From Pseudomonas palleroniana (GTDB lineage: Bacteria; Pseudomonadota; Gammaproteobacteria; Pseudomonadales; Pseudomonadaceae): a stretch of DNA of 64,000 nt. Within the stretch, counting starts at the first letter, position 1. The number at the start of each line of letters is the position of its first letter. Below, in pieces: positions 58,352 to 64,000 of the stretch. Under the pieces are notes generated by a model. That model ran no database searches, had not been told where the DNA came from, and saw only the letters and a program-made list of their open reading frames with translations. The translations under genes were made by a program, and so were the position numbers. Where the stretch lies: contig NZ_PYWX01000049.1 in the NCBI RefSeq assembly GCF_003031675.1, positions 1 through 64,000 on the forward strand. Reading direction: 5' to 3'.

Positions 58352-61068
58352 CAGGCCTCCTGCTTCTTGAGCATGATCAGACTCAACCCGGTGAACCCGA
58401 CGAAAAACCCGAACAGCGCCAGGCATTGCGGCCACAACTGGCGCAGGTCCAGGGCCTTGGTGAAAGTGCCTACGGCGATGTCCAGGAAGTGTCCCGCCGG
58501 GAACAGCGCGCCCATCAACGCGGCCGCGCCTTCCAGGGACGAACGCGGCACGATCAGCCCGGAAAACTGGATGGTCGGCAGGCTGGTGATAATCATGGTG
58601 CCGAGGATCGCCGCGATCTGGGTGCGGGTGAACGCAGAAATCAGCAGACCCATGCTGGTGGTGGCCAGCACATACAACAAACCGCCGAATGCCAGGGCCG
58701 CACCGCTGCCCTTGAAGGGCACGCCGAACAGCCAGCGGTTCATCGCCACCAGCAGCGCCAGGTTGACCAGGCTGACGGCCAGGTACGGTGCCTGCTTGCC
58801 CAGCAGGAACTCCAGGCGCGTCAGGGGCGTGGCATAGAAGTTGGTGATCGAGCCCAGTTCTTTCTCGCGCACAATGCCCAGGGCCGTGAGCATGGCCGGG
58901 ATAAACGCCAGAATCAGTGCCATTACTCCCGGGCCGATGGCATTGACGCTGACCACGTCCTGGTTATAGCGAAAGCGCGTTTCCAGCTTGGCCGCGGCCT
59001 GGTTGCCACGGGGCAGGCTGCTCAGTTCGGCCAACTGTTGGAGATTGCCCAGGTGCACCGCCTCTACATAGTTGCGGCTGGTTTCCGCACGAAACGGCAT
59101 GCCGCCGTCGAGCCAGGCGGCCACCGTGGGCTGACGCCCGGCATAGAGGTCGCGGCCAAAACCGGGTGGGATCTCCAGGGCCAGTTTGATTTGCGAGCGT
59201 TGCAGGCGCCGGTGCAGTTCGTTGGCGTCGTGAATCGGCGCTTGTTCGGCGAAGTAGCGCGAGCTGCGAAAGGCTTCCAGGTAGGCGCGGCTTTGTGGGC
59301 TCTGATCCTGGTCATAGACGGCGAAGGCGAGGTTTTCCACGTCTAGGGAAATACCGTAGCCGAAGATCACCATCATGAACATCGCCCCGAGCAGGGCGAA
59401 GGCCATGCGCACTTTGTCGCGCAGCAACTCCTTGCCTTCGCGGCTGGCCACGGCCAACAGCCGGGCCAGGCTGAAACCGCGCTTGCTGACGGGCGGCGCG
59501 CCGGCTTCGCTGACGGTGGCGCTGGGCGCCGTGGGTTCCGGCCCACCTTGGGCCTGCTCCAGGCAGGTGACGAAGGCTGCTTCGAGGGTGTCGCCGTGGA
59601 ACTGCTGTTGCAGTGCCTGGGGTGTGTCACAGGCCAGCACTTTACCCGCGTGCATCAGGGAAATACGGTCGCAGCGCTGGGCTTCGTTCATGAAGTGAGT
59701 GGACAGGAAGATCGTCACGCCCTGCTCCCGGGACAGCTCGATCAGCAGCCGCCAGAAGTCATCCCGGGCGGCCGGGTCGACGCCCGAGGTCGGTTCATCG
59801 AGGATCAGCACTTCAGGGCGATGCAGCACCGCCACGGCCAGCGACAGACGCTGGCGCAGGCCGAGGGGTAATTCGCCGGAAGGTTGCTCGGCCACATCCC
59901 CCAGGTCGAAGCGCTGGATCAGTTCATCAATGCGCGGGCCGCTGTCGGCCTTGGGCAAGTCGAACAATTGCGCATGAAGCACCAGGTTTTGCCGCACGCT
60001 GAGTTCGCCGTACAGCGAGAAGCTTTGCGACATGAACCCCACGCGCTTGCGGGTCGCCAGGTCCTTGGCGTTCACCGGGTTGCCCAGCAGCGTCGCGCTG
60101 CCTTCGGTGGCCGGCATCAGCCCGGTGAGCACTTTCATGGTGGTGGTCTTGCCGCAGCCGTTGGAGCCGAGGAAGCCAAAAATTTCGCCACGACCGATGG
60201 CGAAACTGACTTTATCGACGGCAGTGAAGTCGCCGAAGCGCAGGGTCAGGTCGTGGGCTTCGATGGCGATGGCGGCGTTGTCGCCTGCACGCGATGGAAT
60301 CACCAGCGGCTGGTTGTCGTGGGCGCTGTCACCCTGGAAGTGAGTGAAGGCATCGTCCAGTTTGCCGCTGGGCGTGGCGGCGGCCAGCTCGCGGCTCAGG
60401 CCGTCCGCAATCAGCTTGCCGCGATCAAGCATCAGGCAGTGTTCGAACTGCTCGGCTTCCTCCATGTAGGCCGTGGCCACCAGCAGTGTCAGCTGTGGGC
60501 GTTGGCTACGCACGGTTTCAACCAGTTCCCAGAAGCGTCGGCGTGACAGTGGGTCGACGCCCGTCGTGGGCTCGTCGAGGATCAACACGTCCGGGTCATG
60601 GATCAGCGCGCAACACAGGCCGAGCTTTTGTTTCATGCCGCCGGAGAGTTTACCGGCGGGGCGCTCGGCGAAGCGTGCGAGGTCGGTGGCCAGCAGCAGG
60701 TTGTGCATGCGCTGTTCGCAATCGGCTTGCGACAGGCCGAACAGCGTGGCGAAGAAGCGGATGTTTTCCTTGATGGACAGCTCGGGGTACAGGTTGCCGC
60801 CCAAGCCCTGGGGCATGAAGGCGATGCGCGGGTACAGGCTGTTACGGTGGCGGCGGTCTTCGATGGAGCCGCCGAGTACTTCCAGTTGGCCTTCCTGGAG
60901 CTTTTTGACTCCGGCGATCAACCCCAGCAAGCTCGATTTGCCGGCACCATCCGGGCCGATCAACCCGCAGCGGGTGCCGGCGGGCAGGCTGAAGGCGATG
61001 TTGACCAGTGCCGGTTGCTTGCCGTAGCGGTGGTTGATCCCCGTGGCATGCAGCGCCAGGCCGGTCAT
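58351..61068 (-). CDS. rbbA: RbbA-like protein: two ABC ATPase domains fused to an ABC-2 permease
   Basis: The 905-residue protein has two ATP-binding domains (about 1-225, Walker A GPDGAGKSS, KLSGGMKQKL; and about 268-495, GSNGCGKTT, LPLGLRQRLSLAVA, both with LDEPTTGVD/TSGVD), then a six-helix ABC-2 membrane domain (about 540-900, ELGSITNFYATPLTRLEFLLGKQ). E. coli RbbA stimulates elongation on the ribosome and sits in the same gene trio (yhiI-rbbA-yhhJ); a transport role is also possible. The signature LPLGLRQR departs from the usual LSGGQ. Confidence 0.93.
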   Translation of the reverse strand: MTGLALHATGINHRYGKQPALVNIAFSLPAGTRCGLIGPDGAGKSSLLGLIAGVKKLQEGQLEVLGGSIEDRRHRNSLYPRIAFMPQGLGGNLYPELSIKENIRFFATLFGLSQADCEQRMHNLLLATDLARFAERPAGKLSGGMKQKLGLCCALIHDPDVLILDEPTTGVDPLSRRRFWELVETVRSQRPQLTLLVATAYMEEAEQFEHCLMLDRGKLIADGLSRELAAATPSGKLDDAFTHFQGDSAHDNQPLVIPSRAGDNAAIAIEAHDLTLRFGDFTAVDKVSFAIGRGEIFGFLGSNGCGKTTTMKVLTGLMPATEGSATLLGNPVNAKDLATRKRVGFMSQSFSLYGELSVRQNLVLHAQLFDLPKADSGPRIDELIQRFDLGDVAEQPSGELPLGLRQRLSLAVAVLHRPEVLILDEPTSGVDPAARDDFWRLLIELSREQGVTIFLSTHFMNEAQRCDRISLMHAGKVLACDTPQALQQQFHGDTLEAAFVTCLEQAQGGPEPTAPSATVSEAGAPPVSKRGFSLARLLAVASREGKELLRDKVRMAFALLGAMFMMVIFGYGISLDVENLAFAVYDQDQSPQSRAYLEAFRSSRYFAEQAPIHDANELHRRLQRSQIKLALEIPPGFGRDLYAGRQPTVAAWLDGGMPFRAETSRNYVEAVHLGNLQQLAELSSLPRGNQAAAKLETRFRYNQDVVSVNAIGPGVMALILAFIPAMLTALGIVREKELGSITNFYATPLTRLEFLLGKQAPYLAVSLVNLALLVAMNRWLFGVPFKGSGAALAFGGLLYVLATTSMGLLISAFTRTQIAAILGTMIITSLPTIQFSGLIVPRSSLEGAAALMGALFPAGHFLDIAVGTFTKALDLRQLWPQCLALFGFFVGFTGLSLIMLKKQEA

Positions 61069-62030
61069 TGCAGATTGGCCGGCCAGGCGATGTCAGCGGT
61101 GCGCACATAGCCGGCACCGGGCATGCCTGGTTTGGCTTGGGGCACGGCACTGGGTTGGGTCAGGCGCAATTTGACGCGAAACACCAGCTTCTGGCGTTCG
61201 TCACGGGTTTCCACCTCTTTGGGGGTGAACTGGGATTTGGCGGCAACAAAGCTGATGGTTGCCGGCAGCGGTTGCTGAGGGAGGGCGTCGAGCACGATGC
61301 GTGCGTCACTGCCGACGGTCAGGCGCCCGGTGACGGAGGCGGGCAGGTACAGGTTCATGTACTGATCATTCGGATCGATCAGCAGCAACACGCGTCCACC
61401 CGCGCCAAGCACTTCGCCAGGTTCGGCCAGGCGGAGCTGAATAATCCCGTCGATCGGCGCGCGCAGGCTGCTGTCGTCAATCTCGCTGGTGAGCTGGGCG
61501 ACTTGGGCCTCGGCGGCGCCGATGGCGGCCTTCACTGAGTTGACCTGGGCTTGTGCGGCAATCACGGCAGCATTGCCGGTGTTTTGGCGCGCCTGCTGTT
61601 GGTCGATCAACTGGCTGCTGGCGAAGCCCCGCTTGTACAGCTCCTGGGTACGCTTGAGTTCCTGGTTGGCCAGCAGTTGCTCGCTTTGGCGCAATTGCAC
61701 GTTGGCCTCGGCGGCCGCGAAGTTTTCCTTGGCGCGCAGTACTTCGGCTTCGGCCTGGGCGCGTTGGGCTTCAAGGGTGCGGGTGTCCATGCGCGCCAGG
61801 AGTTGGCCTTTGAGCACTTTGTCGCCTTCATCCACCCGCACTTCGGCCAGGCGTCCGGGGATCTTGGCGGCGATCTGCACTTCGGTGGATTCCAGGCGAC
61901 CGTTGCCCATGCTCAAGCCGGCGGGCAAGCGGTCCTGGGTGGAGCGCCAGTAACCGAAGCCACCGGCACCGATCAGCAGGGCTATCAGTGCGCTGGCAAA
62001 CAGGCGCGACAGAGTGTGGTTCGTTGACAT
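61065..62030 (-). CDS. HlyD-type membrane fusion protein (YhiI-like)
   Basis: The 321-residue protein has a membrane anchor (about 10-28), a lipoyl-like half (STEVQIAAKIPGRLAEVRVDEGDKV), a coiled coil (about 75-195), and a beta-barrel domain (YMNLYLPASVTGRL). It should connect the RbbA/permease complex to an outer-membrane channel. The ATG at 62030 has AGGA upstream; 62048 is an alternative. Its stop overlaps the rbbA start by 4 nt. Confidence 0.92.
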   Translation of the reverse strand: MSTNHTLSRLFASALIALLIGAGGFGYWRSTQDRLPAGLSMGNGRLESTEVQIAAKIPGRLAEVRVDEGDKVLKGQLLARMDTRTLEAQRAQAEAEVLRAKENFAAAEANVQLRQSEQLLANQELKRTQELYKRGFASSQLIDQQQARQNTGNAAVIAAQAQVNSVKAAIGAAEAQVAQLTSEIDDSSLRAPIDGIIQLRLAEPGEVLGAGGRVLLLIDPNDQYMNLYLPASVTGRLTVGSDARIVLDALPQQPLPATISFVAAKSQFTPKEVETRDERQKLVFRVKLRLTQPSAVPQAKPGMPGAGYVRTADIAWPANLQ

Positions 62031-62099
62031 GGCTGCATCCTGCGGCATTAACGTCCTAGTGTGACCGGTGTGCCCTGGCGAGGACTTGATGCCGGTCAG

Positions 62100-62549
62100 T
62101 TAAAGCAGATTGATCACGGCGGCCCATTGCTCAGGCGTGACGGCCATCACTGAAAGGCGGCTGCCTTTTTGCACCAATGGCAGTTCGGCAAGAGCCGCTT
62201 GCTGTTTCAGGTAGCCGAGGCTCAGTACTTTGGGAAAGGTTTTCACGTGAGCGACGTTGATGGCGCTCCACGGATTTTTTTCCGCGCTGGCCTTGGCGTC
62301 GAAATAGTGGCTTTCAGGTTCCAGTGCTGTCGGGTCCGGATACGCCGCTTCGATGATTTTGCCGATGCCGGCAATGCCCGGCTCGGGGCAACTGGAGTGG
62401 TAGAAGAAAAACTCATCGCCCACGGCCATGGCTCGTAGGAAGTTTCGCGCCTGATAGTTGCGCACCCCGTCCCAGCGGGCTTCGCCGAGCTTTTCCAGGC
62501 CGTTGATGGAGAGTTCATCGGGCTCGGATTTCATCAGCCAATAGGCCAT
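62100..62549 (-). CDS. EVE domain protein
   Basis: The 149-residue protein has the EVE (PUA/YTH-like) pattern: AYWLMKSEPDELSINGLEK, ARWDGVRNYQARNFLRAM, GDEFFFYHSSC and GIAGIGKII. EVE domains bind modified bases (methylated DNA or RNA). This housekeeping type is common and not linked to a restriction system here. The ATG at 62549 puts the family N terminus first. Confidence 0.93.
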   Translation of the reverse strand: MAYWLMKSEPDELSINGLEKLGEARWDGVRNYQARNFLRAMAVGDEFFFYHSSCPEPGIAGIGKIIEAAYPDPTALEPESHYFDAKASAEKNPWSAINVAHVKTFPKVLSLGYLKQQAALAELPLVQKGSRLSVMAVTPEQWAAVINLL

Positions 62550-62744
62550 TTTTAGGCTCCTGAAAAAGGCATTGGGCAAGTTGTCAGGCAATTCCATGAC
62601 AAACCGACAGTCGGTTGGCGTCAAGGTTTGCGTGTTGGTTCACGTTACCGCAGAATGCCGCCTTTTAAAGCTTGACGCAGCTGCAACGGACTACTTTGGA
62701 ACGTTGTTGTCATCGTGTACGAGGTGCCTGAAGGGGGGCAATCG

Positions 62745-62888
62745 ATGCAACGTAAACCGGATTTACTATGGATTTTGGTTATTTTGTTTGGTCTGGGCGT
62801 CGTGACCACGGGATATGCCCAGAGCCTGTGGTCGAACAAGACCGATGCGCCGATTGAATTGGCTCAGCAGCAACCGTTCAAGCGTTAA
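62745..62888 (+). CDS. Small membrane protein, 47 residues
   Basis: A short gene has AAGGGGGG about 8 nt upstream of its ATG. The peptide begins MQRKPDLLWILVILFGLG; a single hydrophobic helix (about residues 8-25) is followed by the polar tail SLWSNKTDAPIELAQQQPFKR. No family recognised. It is convergent with the cyclo-ligase gene, with 9 nt between the stops. Confidence 0.7.
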   Translation: MQRKPDLLWILVILFGLGVVTTGYAQSLWSNKTDAPIELAQQQPFKR

Positions 62889-62897
62889 CCCTCCCTT

Positions 62898-63527
62898 TCA
62901 AGGCGTCGCTGTTTGCAGCGGCGCTTGCGCGACATACCACTGCCTATCGGTGACGGTGCCCGCCAGCGGCACATCCCAGCTTGCCTGCGCCAGGCGATCG
63001 ACTTTCTGACATTCGTGGGCCAGCCCCAATAGCGTCGGCTTGCGCCAGCTCTGACGGCGCGACAGGTAAGCCAGGCTGCGATCATAAAACCCACCGCCCA
63101 TGCCCAGGCGCCCGCCCACATCATCGAACCCCACCAGCGGTAACAGCACCAGATCCAGCGCCCAGACCTGGCGTTGGCGGTTGGCATTCACTTGCGGTTC
63201 AAGAATGCGAAAGCGATTGGGCGACAACTTATCCCCAGGTCGCACACGCTGGAACACCATTTTGGTCCGTGGCCAGGCGCTGAGTACCGGTAGATAGGTG
63301 GCCTTGCCCCGACGCTGAGCGGCGCGCAAGAGCAAGCGCGGATCGATTTCGCCGTCTGTCGGTAGATACAAGGAGATATGCCTGGCCCGGCGAAACAGCG
63401 GATGCTGTGCCAGTTGCTGATACAAGCCATGGGCGGCCTTGCGCTGCTCACTCGGCGATAGCTCGCGGCGGGCCTTGCGCAACATGCGTCGAAGTTGCGG
63501 ACGGGAAAGCGGCGCAGGTTCGGTCAT
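62898..63527 (-). CDS. ygfA: 5-formyltetrahydrofolate cyclo-ligase
   Basis: The 209-residue enzyme converts 5-formyl-THF to methenyl-THF with ATP. Typical parts are RKARRELSPSEQRKAA at the N terminus, HISLYLPTDGEIDP, LLPLVGFDDVGGRLGMGGGFYDR and GLAHECQ. The start at 63527 is preferred; an ATG at 63542 lies in the T tract of the 6S RNA terminator. The 6S RNA-ygfA pairing is a conserved arrangement; no second promoter is obvious, so ygfA may be read through from the RNA gene. Confidence 0.93.
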   Translation of the reverse strand: MTEPAPLSRPQLRRMLRKARRELSPSEQRKAAHGLYQQLAQHPLFRRARHISLYLPTDGEIDPRLLLRAAQRRGKATYLPVLSAWPRTKMVFQRVRPGDKLSPNRFRILEPQVNANRQRQVWALDLVLLPLVGFDDVGGRLGMGGGFYDRSLAYLSRRQSWRKPTLLGLAHECQKVDRLAQASWDVPLAGTVTDRQWYVAQAPLQTATP

Positions 63528-63542
63528 GGTTTTTCGGCTCAT

Positions 63543-63572
63543 AAAACAATGCCAGTCCTGAGACTGGCATTG
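63543..63572 (-). terminator. Terminator hairpin between 6S RNA and ygfA
   Basis: CAATGCCAGTC pairs with GACTGGCATTG (perfect 11-bp stem, four-base loop) and on the minus strand is followed by TTTTAT. It ends the 6S RNA region immediately before ygfA. Confidence 0.85.
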
Positions 63573-63586
63573 AGTTTGGGAATTCA

Positions 63587-63765
63587 GGCTCCCCGACAGA
63601 GCCGCTGTCGACTTAGCCCTTGAACCCGAAAGTTCAAGGTGGAAGAAGCAGTAGGCTTTAAGGCTTTCCGTCTAGCGGACATGCACACCAGCCCAACGTG
63701 CAACTTCCAGGGTAGTGCGAATCGGCTCAGGGACATCGCCGACTGGCAAACACGCCAGGGAGTGG
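63587..63765 (-). ncRNA. ssrS: 6S RNA
   Basis: About 180 nt between zapA and ygfA on the minus strand carry the 6S landmarks: GATGTCCCTGAGCCGAT near the 5' side, GTGCATGTCCGCTAGACGG in the loop arm, AAAGCCTTAAAGCC, TTCAAGG...TTGAACTTTCGGGTTCAAGG and a 3' strand closing with GGGGAGCC against CTCCC. 6S RNA mimics an open promoter and sequesters sigma-70 polymerase. A -10 box TATACT sits at 63771-63776. Ends are approximate. Confidence 0.88.
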
Positions 63766-63794
63766 GGCGAGTATACCTTAAACCGAGGCGTCAA

Positions 63795-64000
63795 TCAGCC
63801 CTTGGGTGCGTCCGAATCGCTGGAAAGCACCAGATCAACGCGTTCCAGCAGGTCACGCACCTGCTCACGCGTCGACCCGCTGGCCTGTACGTCAGGCCGT
63901 TCCTGCTTATGCAGCAAGTCGTGGGTAATATTCAGCGCGGCCATCACCGCGATACGGTCGGCACCGATCACTTTGCCGCTGCTGCGGATCTCACGCATCT
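63795..64000 (-). CDS. zapA: Cell division protein ZapA (5' end beyond the window)
   Basis: The visible 68 codons encode the C-terminal part of ZapA: REIRSSGKVIGADRIAVMAALNITHDLL followed by the coiled-coil tail ending DSDAPKG. ZapA bundles FtsZ filaments. The frame is open to the window edge and the usual N terminus is missing, so an ATG at 63998 is internal. The order zapA-6S RNA-ygfA is conserved. Confidence 0.92.
   Translation of the reverse strand, partial: MREIRSSGKVIGADRIAVMAALNITHDLLHKQERPDVQASGSTREQVRDLLERVDLVLSSDSDAPKG

Noticed and set aside
1..64000. tRNA, rRNA, prophage, toxin-antitoxin or defence genes.
   Set aside because: None of the expected signatures was seen; accessory content is limited to the IS end, the fimbrial operon and the acyltransferase.

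Overview
The window is chromosomal DNA from a fluorescent Pseudomonas, most likely the P. fluorescens complex. Three things point there. Nearly every gene is a Pseudomonas housekeeping family in the order I remember from P. aeruginosa PAO1 (yigB-xerC-DUF484-dapF-lysA-lptM / cyaY / rnk / cyaA / argH / algR-hemCD-hemX-hemY / dsbB / algQ / algP / ABC-F / ftr1 / hemB-ppk / ppx / trxA / rho / ubiD / glpT / fliL-like / rbbA / 6S RNA-zapA). Codon use is GC-rich throughout. Intergenic spaces carry the two REP/REPIN repeat types typical of this group, one with core GTGAGCGGGCTTGCCCCGC and one with core TGTGGGAGGGGGCTTGC. The species assignment is inference.

Left part (1-12185). The window opens in the right end of an IS481-type insertion sequence that sits inside a REP element. 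A compact minus-strand operon follows (lptM, lysA, dapF, DUF484, xerC, HAD phosphatase) that links lysine and peptidoglycan precursor synthesis with dimer resolution. It is divergent from cyaY and a DUF1289 gene. Next are rnk with a structured leader, the class I adenylate cyclase cyaA convergent with it, small conserved genes, a GST and argH.

Middle (12186-34872). algR stands without the algZ/fimS kinase gene and has a near-perfect CRP/Vfr-type palindrome upstream. It is followed by hemC-hemD-hemX-hemY, dsbB, algQ and algP, whose 3' half is a lysine/proline/alanine repeat array. Then come an ABC-F ATPase with a small MscS channel, a LysE exporter, a cytochrome c-FTR1 iron permease fusion, elbB, a fatty acid hydroxylase-type protein, a DedA protein, hemB, ppk and, convergent, ppx. 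REPINs sit between ftr1 and elbB and between ppk and ppx.

Right part (34873-64000). The most accessory-looking stretch lies between ppx and trxA. It holds a four-gene chaperone-usher fimbrial operon of the DUF1120 type behind a long AT-rich upstream region, then a polar amino-acid ABC transporter operon with a divergent FadR-type regulator. After trxA and rho (with a C-rich leader) there is an O-acyltransferase with an SGNH domain, ubiD with a coupled 2Fe-2S reductase, a PagP-like outer-membrane barrel candidate, a TonB-dependent receptor, chaC, glpT, a quinone oxidoreductase, a FliL-like protein, the HlyD/RbbA/permease trio, an EVE protein, a 47-residue membrane protein, 5-formyl-THF cyclo-ligase, 6S RNA and zapA (cut by the window end).

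I saw no CRISPR array, tRNA, rRNA, prophage or obvious defence system. The least explained signals are regulatory or structural: REP-derived stop codons, a nested REPIN, the repeated TGTAGG motif upstream of the fimbrial operon, palindromes upstream of algR and of the TonB receptor, and leaders upstream of rnk and rho. All motif and symmetry statements come from reading by eye; no searches or folding were run.
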